Counted from the stretch's first letter, positions 1-9,802 are shown. The stretch is 49,466 bases of DNA from Psychromonas sp. SP041 (GCF_000470315.2 NZ_CBRF02000036.1:1-49466); one strand, 5' to 3'. The notes: a model not told the origin generated them from the sequence alone. Program-made: numbers and translations.

Positions 1-60
1 AACAAGTGCTCACACAGATTGTTTGATTAAATTGTTAAAGAGCGTGCCTTTCGGCTAGGC
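1..60 (-). other. rRNA operon leader with boxA antiterminator
   Basis: Read on the minus strand, this stretch contains GCTCTTTAACAATTTAATC followed by AAACAATCTGTGTGAGCAC. It closely matches the boxA segment of enterobacterial rRNA leaders (Escherichia coli has GCTCTTTAACAATTTATCAG). The boxA core lies at about 33-44. BoxA is the loading site of the Nus/SuperA antitermination complex. The 16S gene should therefore lie just off the left edge and be transcribed leftward; no rRNA body is inside the window. The identification rests on remembered similarity to known leaders plus the strong promoters upstream. Confidence 0.85.
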
Positions 61-65
61 GGCGT

Positions 66-93
66 ATATTACGCGCCTTTCGAACAATGTCAA
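66..93 (-). promoter_or_regulatory. rRNA operon P2-type promoter
   Basis: On the minus strand there is a perfect -35 TTGACA (88-93), a 16-bp spacer and a -10 TAATAT (66-71). A GC-rich discriminator-like ACGCCGCC follows. It sits just upstream of the boxA leader, which is the usual position of the proximal rRNA promoter. GC-rich discriminators are typical of stringently controlled stable-RNA promoters; that regulation is inferred. Confidence 0.8.
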
Positions 94-200
94 CGTCTTA
101 TTTTAACTTAATTTCAAACCGAAGTTTTAATCGTTAACGCGTTTCTTTTATTCTCAGTCTTGGTTAGTGGCTTGCGCCTCCGTCCTTGTCTGTGCGGCGT

Positions 201-228
201 ATTATAGGGATCGCGAAACTATTCGCAA
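201..228 (-). promoter_or_regulatory. rRNA operon P1-type promoter
   Basis: On the minus strand there is a -35 TTGCGA (223-228), a 16-bp spacer and a perfect -10 TATAAT (201-206), followed by a GC-rich ACGCCGC discriminator. It lies about 135 bp upstream of the second promoter, the tandem P1/P2 arrangement of rRNA operons. The AT-rich stretch to its right (about 235-300) is where an UP element and Fis sites would be expected; individual sites were not resolved. Confidence 0.75.
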
Positions 229-417
229 GCGTTTTATGACGATTAATTATCGTTTGCTTAAATAACAAACAACCCCACATTTTCTTTCATTTATATGCTA
301 TTTTTATTTTCCCTGCATTTATTCTATTTAACGCTAGTATGTTTGATTAGGATTTAGGTAACATACGCGGCTTTTCTGCTATTAAGTTTTTTAGTTACAA
401 ATGATGAGTGAGTTTTT

Positions 418-3330
418 ATGACATTTTCGTTAGGCCAGCGTTGGATTAGTGACGCGGAATCAGAGTTAGGTTTAGGTACTATTGTTGCAATTGAAGGACG
501 TATGTTGACGCTGTTATTTCCAGCTTCAGGTGAACAACGACTTTATTCTATTCAAGAAGCTCCCGTAACACGTGTTCGCTTTAATATAGGTGATGAAATA
601 TTAAGTCACGACGATTGGACTTTGTTAGTGACGGATATAGAAGAAAATAACGAGATTATCACTTACATTGGTACACGTATCGATACTGGTGAAGAAACTA
701 GATTAAAAGAAACCTTCCTTAATAACTTTATAAAATTCAATAAACCTCAAGATAAATTGTTTGCTGGACAAATAGATAAATTCGATCGTTTTGTTTTACG
801 TTATAAATCATTACTTAATCAACATGAACAACAACGCTCTCACTTACGTGGTTTATTAGGTGCAAGAGTCGATCTTATTCCACACCAATTTTATATTGCT
901 GAAGAAGTTGGGCAACGTCATGCGCCGCGTATCTTATTAGCGGATGAAGTTGGTTTAGGTAAAACAATCGAAGCAGGTTTAATCATCCACCAGCAATTAA
1001 TTACTGGTCGCGCGAAACGTGTATTGATTGTTTTACCTGAAAATCTACAGCATCAGTGGTTAGTAGAAATGCTGCGCCGTTTTAATTTACATTTTAGTAT
1101 TTTTGATGAATCACGCTGTGAAGAAGCTTATTTGGATGCAGTTAATCCATTTGATACTGAACAATTAGTGTTGTGTAGTATTGATTTAATTCGTAAACAA
1201 AAACATTTAAAGAATGCATTACTGGCGACTTGGGACTTATTAATTGTAGATGAAGCTCATCACCTTATTTGGGATAAAGAAAAACCAAGTGCTCAATATA
1301 ACGCAATAGAAAAACTGGCTAACGCTATTCCAGGTGTATTATTATTAACGGCAACGCCTGATCAACTTGGTCATGAAAGTCACTTTGCTCGATTACGTTT
1401 ACTTGATCCTAATCGTTTCTATGATTACCAAGCATTTGTTAATGAAGAAGCAGGGTATAAACCAGTTGTAGATGCAGTAAACCAACTGTTAGATGGAAAG
1501 TTTTTAAGTGACGATGCAAAAAATAGTATTACTGAATTGTTATCTGAACAAGATGTTGAACCTTTATTAAATGTAATCACTGATATTACTATTGATGAAG
1601 CTGAGCAACAATCTGCACAACAAGAGTTAATCCGCGGTTTATTAGATAGACATGGTACTGGTCGTCTATTATTTAGAAATACGCGTTCTGCTATTAAAGG
1701 TTTTCCAAAACGCTTATTAAAATCAGTTGCTTTACCATTACCTGATCAATATAAAACAGCAATGAAAGTCTCTAAAATGATGCCTGTTGGTGATATTGCA
1801 CAACAAGCTTTCACTGCATTATATCCAGAGCAAATTTATCAAGCATTTGAAGCATCAACCGATAACTCATGGTGTGCATTTGATCCTCGTATTAACTGGT
1901 TGATCGACCTGATCCAACAGAATAAAAATGAGAAGATCTTAATCATCGCTGCACAAGCACAAACCGCTTTAGCCATTGAAGAAGCATTACGTACTAGAGA
2001 AGCCATTAAAGCAGCCGTATTCCATGAAGGTTTATCATTAATTGAACGTGATAAGTCAGCAGCCTACTTTGCACAAGTTGAAGACGGTGCTCAAGTCATG
2101 GTGTGTTCTGAAATTGGGTCTGAAGGACGTAACTTCCAATTTGCTCATCACTTGGTTTTATTTGATCTACCGATTAACCCTGATTTATTAGAACAACGCA
2201 TTGGCCGTTTAGATCGTATTGGACAACGTTGTGATATACAAATCTATACCCCTTACTTAAAAGATACATCGCAGGAATTTTTGCAACAATGGTATGAGCA
2301 AGGTTTGTCTGCCTTTACGCAAACAACCCCTACTGGCCATACGGTTTACGAAGCAGTTAAAGACCAATTAATTAGTTTATTAGCAACGGGTGATAATAGT
2401 GATAATCAACTCGACAAACTGATCCAACATACATCAACATTGAATAACGAATTAAAAACTAATTTAGAGCAAGGTCGCGATAAATTATTAGAAATCAATT
2501 CAAGTGGTGTATTACAAAACAGTAACTTGTTAGATGACATCACTGAGATGGATCAACTTCCTCATTTTACTGGTTTTGCATTACAGATGTTCGATGTTCT
2601 AGGTGTACAACAAGAAGATAGTAGTGAACATTGCTTAATTTTAAAACCAACTGAGCACATGCTAGCTTCTGATTATGCCGGCTTACCAGAAGATGGCGTA
2701 ACAGTTACTTTTAATCGCCAAACCGCATTGAGCCGTGATGATGTATCTTATTTAACATGGGAACATCCAATCATTACTAATGGATTAGATATTGTATTAA
2801 GTTCAGAGATAGGCACTACGTCGGTTGCGATCTTAAAAAACAATTCATTACCAGCAGCATCAACTTTTTTAGAGTTAATTTATGTTGTTGAGGCGATCAA
2901 TACTGATAATGCACAATTAAGCCGTTTCTTACCAACGACACCGATTCGTTTGTTATTGGATAAAAATGCCAAGAACTTAGGTGAGAATGTTACTTTTGAT
3001 AGCTTTAATCGCCAATTAACCCCTATTAATCGTCATATTAGTCGTAAAGTAGCCGCAGCTTCACAATCATTGATTGATCAGCTGATTAAACAATCATTGC
3101 CTACCGCACAAAGCTTAATGGCAGATATCATTGATGAAGCGAAACAAAATATGCAGCATACTTTGCAGCAAGAAAGTGCTCGTTTATTAGCTTTAAAAGC
3201 AGTGAATCCAAATATTCGTGAAGATGAGATTCAATATTTAAGTGATCAACAAGCGAACTTTGAACAAATACTCGATAATACGCAGCTAAAATTAGATGCT
3301 ATTCGCTTTATTGTTTCAACTCACTCGTAA
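418..3330 (+). CDS. rapA: RNA polymerase-associated ATPase RapA (HepA)
   Basis: RapA is a Swi2/Snf2-type ATPase that binds RNA polymerase and helps recycle it from stalled post-termination complexes. At 970 aa it is close to the E. coli protein (968 aa). Seen: N-terminal Tudor-like region (about 1-105), Walker A DEVGLGKT (176-183), DEAH box (278-281), LLTATPDQ motif III soon after, and helicase motifs V-VI around EGRNFQ and QRIGRLDRIGQ. The C-terminal half is the RapA-specific extension. The ATG follows a weak purine-rich GAGTGAG. It lies next to a divergent rRNA operon, and rluA follows 78 bp downstream as in E. coli. Confidence 0.97.
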   Translation: MTFSLGQRWISDAESELGLGTIVAIEGRMLTLLFPASGEQRLYSIQEAPVTRVRFNIGDEILSHDDWTLLVTDIEENNEIITYIGTRIDTGEETRLKETFLNNFIKFNKPQDKLFAGQIDKFDRFVLRYKSLLNQHEQQRSHLRGLLGARVDLIPHQFYIAEEVGQRHAPRILLADEVGLGKTIEAGLIIHQQLITGRAKRVLIVLPENLQHQWLVEMLRRFNLHFSIFDESRCEEAYLDAVNPFDTEQLVLCSIDLIRKQKHLKNALLATWDLLIVDEAHHLIWDKEKPSAQYNAIEKLANAIPGVLLLTATPDQLGHESHFARLRLLDPNRFYDYQAFVNEEAGYKPVVDAVNQLLDGKFLSDDAKNSITELLSEQDVEPLLNVITDITIDEAEQQSAQQELIRGLLDRHGTGRLLFRNTRSAIKGFPKRLLKSVALPLPDQYKTAMKVSKMMPVGDIAQQAFTALYPEQIYQAFEASTDNSWCAFDPRINWLIDLIQQNKNEKILIIAAQAQTALAIEEALRTREAIKAAVFHEGLSLIERDKSAAYFAQVEDGAQVMVCSEIGSEGRNFQFAHHLVLFDLPINPDLLEQRIGRLDRIGQRCDIQIYTPYLKDTSQEFLQQWYEQGLSAFTQTTPTGHTVYEAVKDQLISLLATGDNSDNQLDKLIQHTSTLNNELKTNLEQGRDKLLEINSSGVLQNSNLLDDITEMDQLPHFTGFALQMFDVLGVQQEDSSEHCLILKPTEHMLASDYAGLPEDGVTVTFNRQTALSRDDVSYLTWEHPIITNGLDIVLSSEIGTTSVAILKNNSLPAASTFLELIYVVEAINTDNAQLSRFLPTTPIRLLLDKNAKNLGENVTFDSFNRQLTPINRHISRKVAAASQSLIDQLIKQSLPTAQSLMADIIDEAKQNMQHTLQQESARLLALKAVNPNIREDEIQYLSDQQANFEQILDNTQLKLDAIRFIVSTHS

Positions 3331-3348
3331 TACATCACCATAAAGCAT

Positions 3349-3375
3349 AGGCGATAAATAATTCCTTTATCGCCT
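3349..3375 (+). terminator. hairpin after rapA
   Basis: A 10-bp perfect stem (AGGCGATAAA paired with TTTATCGCCT) with a 7-nt loop lies 19 bp after the rapA stop. It is followed by TATCTCTTTA rather than a clean U run, so termination may be partial and allow read-through into rluA. Confidence 0.5.
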
Positions 3376-3408
3376 TATCTCTTTAAGCTTCAATACAGAT
3401 AATTAATT

Positions 3409-4071
3409 ATGCCAAACTTTGTTTATAACCCACCAATGCATCCGTACTTAGATATTATTCATCAAGATGAAGATATCGTTGTATTGAATAAACCATCAGG
3501 CTTATTAAGTGTACCTGGCCGCGATACTTGGCATAAAGACAGTTTAGCTTTACGTATTCTTCGTGTTTGGCCCAATGCATGTGTAGTACATCGATTAGAC
3601 ATGGCCACTTCTGGCATTATCGTTTTAGCGTTACGAAAGTCTGCGCAAAGTCATATGGGTCGTCAATTCCAACAAAAAATCATTGATAAGACCTATTTTG
3701 CACGTGTAGAAGGGATCATAGAGCAAGACGCAGGATTAATTGATTTACCATTACGCTGTGATTGGGAAAATAGACCCAGACAAATGGTAGATTTTGAGCA
3801 AGGTAAAAGCTCACAAACAGAATGGCAAGTAGTCAAAAGAGAAAGTAATACAACATTAGTTAAACTCACTCCCCTTACCGGTCGAACACACCAATTACGA
3901 GTACACATGCAACAATTAGGTCATCCCATTGTAGGTGATGAATTTTACGCAACCGAATTTGGTAAACAGATATCACCTCAACGCTTAGCTTTACATGCTG
4001 CCAGTATTACATTAACTCATCCCACAACTGAATTACGTGTTAGCTTTGAATGCCCTCCTCCTTTTCTATAA
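3409..4071 (+). CDS. rluA: dual-specificity pseudouridine synthase RluA
   Basis: RluA converts uridine to pseudouridine at 23S rRNA U746 and tRNA U32. The 220-aa length matches the family (E. coli 219 aa). The signature HRLDMATSGI lies at 61-70 with catalytic Asp64. Other family motifs are NKPSGLLSVPGR (28-38) and GRTHQLRVHM with GHPIVGD near the C-terminus. The N-terminus MPNFVYNPP matches the NYNPP start of E. coli RluA, which supports this ATG over the internal one nine codons on. Synteny with rapA is as in enterobacteria. Confidence 0.96.
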   Translation: MPNFVYNPPMHPYLDIIHQDEDIVVLNKPSGLLSVPGRDTWHKDSLALRILRVWPNACVVHRLDMATSGIIVLALRKSAQSHMGRQFQQKIIDKTYFARVEGIIEQDAGLIDLPLRCDWENRPRQMVDFEQGKSSQTEWQVVKRESNTTLVKLTPLTGRTHQLRVHMQQLGHPIVGDEFYATEFGKQISPQRLALHAASITLTHPTTELRVSFECPPPFL

Positions 4072-4480
4072 AAAACGTTTTATATAAAAAAACTTTGTAT
4101 AACTAACCTAGTTAAAATTTAACATAATCGTAGCAAATTAAGCATATAAGCCCTTTCCATTAACATTACATTAACAAGCGTAGCTTCTTATTATTAATGG
4201 TTATATTAAGTAACCTTAATGTTGCATAAAAAGCCTTTAAAGCACCTTAAAATGGTGGCATAAGCGTTGTTTTTTCACTAAGCTTTAGCATGGTGAAATT
4301 TTTTGTCATAAATAACAACCCAGAAAACTTTACAAAAACAATCATATAAATTGTCCTTTGTATGTAAGTGTTAAATATCAATAAGGCAAAAGATGTTCTC
4401 AATCTAATTGACCTTTTTTAATGACACGTAAGATACACTTTTTATAACCATTTATTACAATAAGCGATCATGGAATTACT
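4072..4480 (+). promoter_or_regulatory. intergenic region with candidate pntAB promoter
   Basis: This is 409 bp of AT-rich non-coding DNA. The best promoter candidate is TTGACC (4408-4413), an 18-bp spacer and GATACA (4432-4437), about 45 bp upstream of pntA. No convincing terminator was seen after rluA; a 4-bp CACC/GGTG stem near 4240 is too weak to call. Nothing else was recognised. Confidence 0.4.
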
Positions 4481-6022
4481 ATGCAGATAGGTATACCTAA
4501 AGAGATCCAAGAAAATGAAAACCGCGTAGCCGCAACACCAAATACTGTTGCCCTATTGATTAAACAAGGTTTCACTTTTCTTGTAGAACAAAATGCGGGA
4601 ACAGCGGCTAGCTTTTCTGATTTAACTTACCAAGAAGCAGGTGCTGAAATTAGCGCTGATGCGGCAACGGTTTTACAGTCAGATATTATTTTTAAAGTAA
4701 ACGCTCCTACCCAAGCTGAAATTGAACTAATCAAAGAAGGCGCAACACTTGTTAGCTTTATTTGGCCAGCTCAAAACCCTGAATTATTAAAACAGCTAGA
4801 AGCTAAAAATATCAGCGTGATTGCGATGGACAGTGTTCCTCGTACTTCTCGTGCACAAGCTTTAGACGCACTGAGTTCAATGGCAAATATTGCCGGTTAC
4901 CGTGCTGTTATTGAAGCAGCAAACCAATTTGGTCGTTTCTTTACAGGTCAAATTACGGCTGCTGGCAAAGTACCACCAGCAAAAGTACTGATTGTTGGGG
5001 CTGGTGTTGCTGGTCTTGCTGCTTTAGGTGCCGCTGGTAGCTTAGGTGCAATCGTTCGTGCATTTGATACTCGCCCTGAAGTAAAAGAGCAAATCGAAAG
5101 TATGGGTGCTGAGTTCCTTGAAGTGAACTACGTTGAAGAAACCGAAGTAAGCACTACTGGTTACGCAAAAACCATGAGTGAAGGTTACCAACAAGCACAA
5201 GCTGAAATGATGGCTGAACAAGCTAAAGATGTTGATATCATCATTACTACTGCGCTTATCCCAGGTAAGCCTGCACCTAAGATCATCACTGAAGCGATGA
5301 TCAAGTCAATGAAATCTGGCAGTGTCATTGTCGATTTAGCAGCAGCCGCTGGCGGTAATGCAGCATTAACAGTAAAAGATGAAGTATTTACTACTGAAAA
5401 TGGCGTAAAAATAATTGGTTACACCGACTTACCAAGTCGTTTACCAACACAATCAAGCCAACTTTACTCAACTAACTTAGTTAACTTAATGAAACTACTT
5501 TGTAAAAACAAAGATGGTCAAATTAATATCGACTTTGAAGATGAAGTTATTCGTGGTGCAACGGTTGTTAAAGAAGGTGAAATTTCTTGGCCGCCACCAG
5601 CTATCAACGTCAGTGCAGCACCTCAAGCAAAAGTTGAAGAAAAAGTTGAAGTGGTCGTTGAAGAAAAAGAACCAAATAAATGGATCAAACCTGGTGTAGC
5701 CATTGTTGCTGCTGGTTTATTCGGTTGGTTAGCAAGCGTAGCGCCTTCAGACTTCTTAGCACATTTCACTGTATTTATGCTGGCATGTATTGTTGGTTAT
5801 GGCGTAGTTTGGAATGTTGCACATTCTCTACATACTCCATTAATGAGTGTGACAAATGCAATCAGTGGCATCATCATTATTGGTGCATTGCTACAAGTCG
5901 GTAGTGACAATAACGCTGTTACTGCTCTATCTACGATTGCGATACTAATTGCAACCATCAACATCGTGGGCGGTTTTACCGTGACACACCGTATGTTGAA
6001 AATGTTCCAAAAGGATAAATAA
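4481..6022 (+). CDS. pntA: proton-translocating NAD(P) transhydrogenase, alpha subunit
   Basis: PntA forms, with PntB, the inner-membrane transhydrogenase that passes hydride between NAD(H) and NADP(H) coupled to proton movement, mainly making NADPH. At 513 aa it is near E. coli PntA (510). The N-terminal dI domain has the alanine-dehydrogenase-like start [17 protein letters not shown] and the Rossmann GAGVAG (173-178) for NAD(H), with RPEVKEQI after it. A Lys/Glu-rich linker (about 380-402) leads to the C-terminal membrane helices (from about 403). pntB follows after 2 nt, so the two are co-transcribed and probably translationally coupled. Confidence 0.97.
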   Translation: MQIGIPKEIQENENRVAATPNTVALLIKQGFTFLVEQNAGTAASFSDLTYQEAGAEISADAATVLQSDIIFKVNAPTQAEIELIKEGATLVSFIWPAQNPELLKQLEAKNISVIAMDSVPRTSRAQALDALSSMANIAGYRAVIEAANQFGRFFTGQITAAGKVPPAKVLIVGAGVAGLAALGAAGSLGAIVRAFDTRPEVKEQIESMGAEFLEVNYVEETEVSTTGYAKTMSEGYQQAQAEMMAEQAKDVDIIITTALIPGKPAPKIITEAMIKSMKSGSVIVDLAAAAGGNAALTVKDEVFTTENGVKIIGYTDLPSRLPTQSSQLYSTNLVNLMKLLCKNKDGQINIDFEDEVIRGATVVKEGEISWPPPAINVSAAPQAKVEEKVEVVVEEKEPNKWIKPGVAIVAAGLFGWLASVAPSDFLAHFTVFMLACIVGYGVVWNVAHSLHTPLMSVTNAISGIIIIGALLQVGSDNNAVTALSTIAILIATINIVGGFTVTHRMLKMFQKDK

Positions 6023-6024
6023 AT

Positions 6025-7395
6025 ATGTCTCAAGGATTAATTACAGCTGCTTATATCATTGCAGCCATCCTATTTATTGCCAGCCTTAATGGTTTAAGCA
6101 GTCAAGAAAGTGCAAAGCGCGGTAACTACTTCGGTATTATCGGTATGATAATCGCAGTCATTGCAACGATTGCAAGCTCGCAAGTATCGGGTTTAGGTTA
6201 CATTACGATTGCAATGGCAGTCGGTGCTGGTATTGGTGTTCGTTTAGCATTAAAAGTTGAAATGACTTCAATGCCTGAACTTATCGCAATCTTGCATAGC
6301 TTTGTAGGCTTAGCGGCAACCTTTATCGGTTTCAACTCATACTTAGACCATGCTGTTTTAGCACCAGCGGCTCAAACAATTCATGACGTAGAAGTATTTT
6401 TAGGTATATTCATTGGTGCAGTGACATTCACTGGTTCAATCGTTGCTTATTGTAAACTGAGTGGAAAAATAAACAGTACCGCGTTATCGCTACCGGGTAA
6501 GAACTGGATCAATATTGCAGCGGTTACTTCAGCAGCATTATTACTGGTTGCCTTTGTAAGTGGTGACTTAGGTCTTACTGCATTAATCATTATGACAGTG
6601 ATTGCATTAGCATTCGGTTGGCATTTAGTGGCTTCTATTGGTGGTGCAGATATGCCAGTAGTTGTTTCAATGCTTAACTCTTACTCAGGTTGGGCTGCGG
6701 CAGCAACTGGTTTCATGCTAGCAAATGACTTATTAATCATCACTGGTGCATTAGTAGGTTCAAGTGGTGCAATTCTGTCTTACATTATGTGTAAAGCAAT
6801 GAATCGTTCATTTGTAAGCGTAATCTTAGGTGGTTTCGGTACAGAAACATTTGCCCAAGGCGACCAAGAGTACGGCGAGCATAATGAAACAACAGCACAA
6901 GAAGTAGCAGCATCGCTAAATGCAGCGAAAAACATCATTATTGTACCTGGATACGGTATGGCTGTTGCTCAAGCACAATACCCTGTTGCTGAAATTACTA
7001 AGCGCCTACGTGCTAAAGGTAAAAATGTACGCTTCGGTATTCACCCTGTTGCAGGACGTCTACCAGGCCACATGAATGTACTATTAGCTGAGTCTAAAGT
7101 ACCTTACGATATCGTATTAGAAATGGATGAAATCAACGAAGATTTCCCTAGCACTGATGTGGTATTGGTTATTGGTGCAAACGATACAGTTAACCCAGCT
7201 GCAAACGAACCAGGTACACCGATTTCAGGTATGCCAGTACTAAGTGTTTGGGAAGCAGAGAAAGTAGTTGTGTTTAAACGTTCAATGGGCGCTGGCTATG
7301 CTGGTGTACAAAACCCACTGTTCTTTAAAGAGAACTCTGAAATGTTATTAGGTGATGCAAAAGCATCTGTCGATGCAATTTTAGCTAGCCTATAA
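6025..7395 (+). CDS. pntB: NAD(P) transhydrogenase, beta subunit
   Basis: PntB supplies most of the transmembrane proton channel (dII) and the NADP(H)-binding dIII domain. At 456 aa it is close to E. coli PntB (462). Seen: a string of hydrophobic helices to about residue 260, conserved His91 in AILHSFVG, the [17 protein letters not shown] segment (about 206-222), and dIII motifs [10 protein letters not shown] (309-318), [14 protein letters not shown] (338-351) and [12 protein letters not shown]. The start lies 2 nt after the pntA stop. A strong terminator follows the gene. Confidence 0.97.
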   Translation: MSQGLITAAYIIAAILFIASLNGLSSQESAKRGNYFGIIGMIIAVIATIASSQVSGLGYITIAMAVGAGIGVRLALKVEMTSMPELIAILHSFVGLAATFIGFNSYLDHAVLAPAAQTIHDVEVFLGIFIGAVTFTGSIVAYCKLSGKINSTALSLPGKNWINIAAVTSAALLLVAFVSGDLGLTALIIMTVIALAFGWHLVASIGGADMPVVVSMLNSYSGWAAAATGFMLANDLLIITGALVGSSGAILSYIMCKAMNRSFVSVILGGFGTETFAQGDQEYGEHNETTAQEVAASLNAAKNIIIVPGYGMAVAQAQYPVAEITKRLRAKGKNVRFGIHPVAGRLPGHMNVLLAESKVPYDIVLEMDEINEDFPSTDVVLVIGANDTVNPAANEPGTPISGMPVLSVWEAEKVVVFKRSMGAGYAGVQNPLFFKENSEMLLGDAKASVDAILASL

Positions 7396-7423
7396 ACATT
7401 TACTAAATTACAATATTTACTTT

Positions 7424-7452
7424 AAAAAACCAGCTAATTAGCTGGTTTTTTT
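7424..7452 (+). terminator. rho-independent terminator of pntAB
   Basis: A perfect palindrome CCAGCTAATTAGCTGG (7430-7445) is preceded by an A run and followed by seven T residues, 34 bp after the pntB stop. It is a textbook intrinsic terminator and could also work on the other strand. Confidence 0.9.
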
Positions 7453-7543
7453 ATGTCTAAATACCAGCCTTGTAATCATAAAGATAACTCAATTTATAAT
7501 CTTGCGGTAGTATATAAATAAGTTTTAGTTGATAGAGGGTAAA

Positions 7544-9051
7544 ATGAATATACAAGAATTTATAGGCCAATATCACAATCACCCTGTTTTATTTGTGGGT
7601 GCTGGTGTGAGTTTGAGATATTTGGATAATGCACATACATGGGATGGGTTATTAAAGCAGATTTCATTTGAACTCAAGGGAAATAATGAATTCTACCTTG
7701 ATATTAAAGCTGAGTGCAGAGATAACGACAAGTACGATTATACAAAAGTGGCAGCAAAGCTTGAAGAAGTATTTAATACTAATCTAGGTCAAGATCGGCA
7801 TGGAAAATTTGAAGTAATTAACGATATTTTTTATCGCGAAATGGAGAAGGAAAATTATCTTAGCCGTTTTAAAATTTACATATCCCAATTAGTAAGTGAA
7901 CTTAACTATAAAGAAGATAAAAAAGAAGAGTTAGCTGAATTAAAAAAATTCGTAAAAATATTGGTTCTGTTATTACAACTAACTACGACAGTCTTATTGA
8001 AGATGTTTTTGGCTTTGAAGCATTAGTAGGAAACGATATATTATTAAGTAACCCATATGGCTCTGTTTATAAAATACATGGCTGTTGTATTGCACCCTCA
8101 AAAATAATCATCACTGAAGAAGACTATAAGCAATTTGATGATAAATACGAACTAATTCGTGCACAGCTACTTTCTATTTTCATACACAACCCTATTATCT
8201 TTCTGGGATATGGCATAGGTGATGAAAATATAAAGAGCTTATTAAAAACAATCTTTACATATGTTGAACCAAACTCTGAAGATGCAGAAAGAATCCGAAA
8301 TAACTTTTTACTGGTAGAGTTTGATCACGGCTCGATGTCCCACGAAATTACTGAACATGATATCGATTTAGAAGGTTTTTCAACTATTCGAATCAACAAA
8401 CTGAAAACAGATGACTTTAATGAAATCTATAAATCGCTTTCAAACCTGAATCTACCAGTCTCAGCAATGGATATTAGAAAAGTACAAAGCATAGTTAAAG
8501 ATATTTATTCAGGAAAAAATGACGACGGCACAAGTATTAAGGTAAATATTACTGAAGACATCGATTCTCTCAATAACAACGACAAAATTCTAGTAATAGG
8601 CTCAGCTAAATCAATTCAGTATGAGCACAAAAATGCATCTAGCTTTATGTCTGATTACTTTGAAATTATTGAGGAATCGAATCACCACCTTATTCAACTT
8701 ATTAATCAAATTAATATTTCTAATCAGCAGTGGTTTCCTATCTATGCATTTGACAGGATTTACTCTGAATTGGCAAAAGCAAACACTTTAAAAGTACAGC
8801 AAGAATGCAAAATAGTTGATTATTTGAAAGGACTGCCTAAAACAGTAGAGACACCACACTCGAGCTTACAAGAAATACTTGATGATTGCTCAGTTACAAG
8901 AGCAAATCAATTGAATGCAATTATGTGGTCTGCGTGGCAAGGAAATTTATCTCTTGACGAGGTCGAGAAATTTCTCAAAAAAATGCCAGATAAAAAAGGT
9001 ACTGGATATCGCAGGTTACTTTGTGTGTATGATTTAAAAAACAACAACTAA
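7544..9051 (+). pseudogene. SIR2-like family protein, reading frame broken at an A7 run
   Basis: Two adjacent open frames make one SIR2-like protein once a one-base shift at 7942-7948 is bridged; the joined product would be about 502 aa. ATG 7544 follows a GAGGG ribosome site and is preferred over the upstream TTG. SIR2 features (joined numbering): FVGAGVS (18-23), ITTNYDSL (144-151, Asn147), KIHG (177-180, His179) and LGYGIGDENI (221-230), the nucleotide-binding and catalytic positions of bacterial SIR2-like NADases. Residues from about 250 form an unrecognised domain ending in an LDDCSVTRANQLNAIMWSAW segment. Bacterial SIR2 proteins of this kind (ThsA, DSR families) act in antiphage abortive infection; that role is inferred. 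It stands alone between two terminators, consistent with an acquired gene. Unshifted translation stops at 8026, before the catalytic Asn and His. Without the shift it is a pseudogene; with slippage it could be functional. Confidence 0.75.
7942..7948 (+). other. A7 slippery heptamer at the SIR2 frame junction
   Basis: Seven A residues lie in zero-frame phase as ttA AAA AAA, followed by ttc. This is exactly the X XXY YYZ register used for -1 ribosomal frameshifting. A -1 slip here gives Lys-Lys-Ile-Arg-Lys and runs straight into the motif-bearing SIR2 frame. An 8-A tract would give the same intact protein. RNA polymerase slippage, a real one-base deletion and a sequencing error are the alternatives. 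Confidence 0.5.
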
Positions 9052-9056
9052 TCATC

Positions 9057-9079
9057 AAACCGCCTTTTGGCGGTTTTTT
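9057..9079 (+). terminator. terminator after the SIR2-like gene
   Basis: An 8-bp stem AAACCGCC/GGCGGTTT with a TTTT loop is followed by more T residues, six bases after the stop codon. It is strong on the plus strand. On the minus strand, after the Lrp-type gene, the U run is weak. Confidence 0.88.
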
Positions 9080-9126
9080 ATTTACGAAGATCGACGTATT
9101 ATAGATTAAAACTAATTATTAACTTA

Positions 9127-9585
9127 CTACAGTTCAATGGCTGTACTGTGTTTTACTGTGCGTAATGACACTGATGTATGAAACTTTCTAATATTCAAAT
9201 CTGTGTGTAATACGCGATCTACAAAGGCTTCGTAGGCCTGAATATCTTGAACACAAACAATTAGCACAAAATCGTATGCGCCTGATATTTGATAACATTG
9301 CATCACTTCGTTAGCTTGAATAATTGAGTGTTTAAATTTCTGATAAATATCAGCTCTATCTCGTTCCATCTCAATAGAGACAATTAAGGTCATTTTATTG
9401 CCCGCTAACTGTGCATCAATGATTGAAATATCACTGATAATGACTCCACCTTCTCGCAAACGTTTAACTCGCTTTAAACAAGCAGGTGCGGATAACCCCA
9501 CTTTTGCAGCAAGCTCAATATTAGGTAAACGGTTATTTTTTTGCAGCGACATTAATATCGCACGATCAATTCTATCTACATCCAT
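9127..9585 (-). CDS. Lrp/AsnC family transcriptional regulator
   Basis: This is a 152-aa feast/famine regulator. The N-terminal helix-turn-helix is seen in IDRAILMSLQKNNRLPNIELAAKVGLS with APACLKRVKRLREGGVI (about 5-50). It is followed by a RAM ligand-binding domain (about 65-145) with the YQISGAYDFVLIV strand. The ATG is preceded on the minus strand by GAGGT at good spacing. It is divergent from the Gate-type membrane protein at 9803 across 217 bp, so it probably controls that gene and itself. The effector, presumably an amino acid or related metabolite, cannot be told from sequence. It is not Lrp itself; which AsnC paralogue it is remains open. Confidence 0.92.
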   Translation of the reverse strand: MDVDRIDRAILMSLQKNNRLPNIELAAKVGLSAPACLKRVKRLREGGVIISDISIIDAQLAGNKMTLIVSIEMERDRADIYQKFKHSIIQANEVMQCYQISGAYDFVLIVCVQDIQAYEAFVDRVLHTDLNIRKFHTSVSLRTVKHSTAIEL

Positions 9586-9802
9586 TAGATTACCTCACCC
9601 ATGATTTACTTTAAAGCTCACTCAGTCTCATTACTTTCCAAAACACATTATTTCTTTAAAACCACATTATTTAAAACTATATTTCCTTTACCCAAGCCAA
9701 AAAGAAATATTAAAAATAGAATCAGTCATATTTGAAATTTTCATTCAGTCTTATTCTGTATCATATAACCTATTAAAATTTTAAAAAATAAAGGTTAGTC
9801 TT
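9586..9802. promoter_or_regulatory. divergent regulatory region between the Lrp-type gene and membrane protein
   Basis: A very AT-rich 217-bp gap separates two outward-facing genes. The hexamer TCAGTC occurs at 9622, 9722 and 9745; the last two are 23 bp apart, about two helical turns, with similar flanks (TCAGTCATAT and TCAGTCTTAT). TATCAT just downstream (9759-9764) could be a -10 for the plus-strand gene. Lrp-type binding here is inferred from gene arrangement. Confidence 0.4.
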
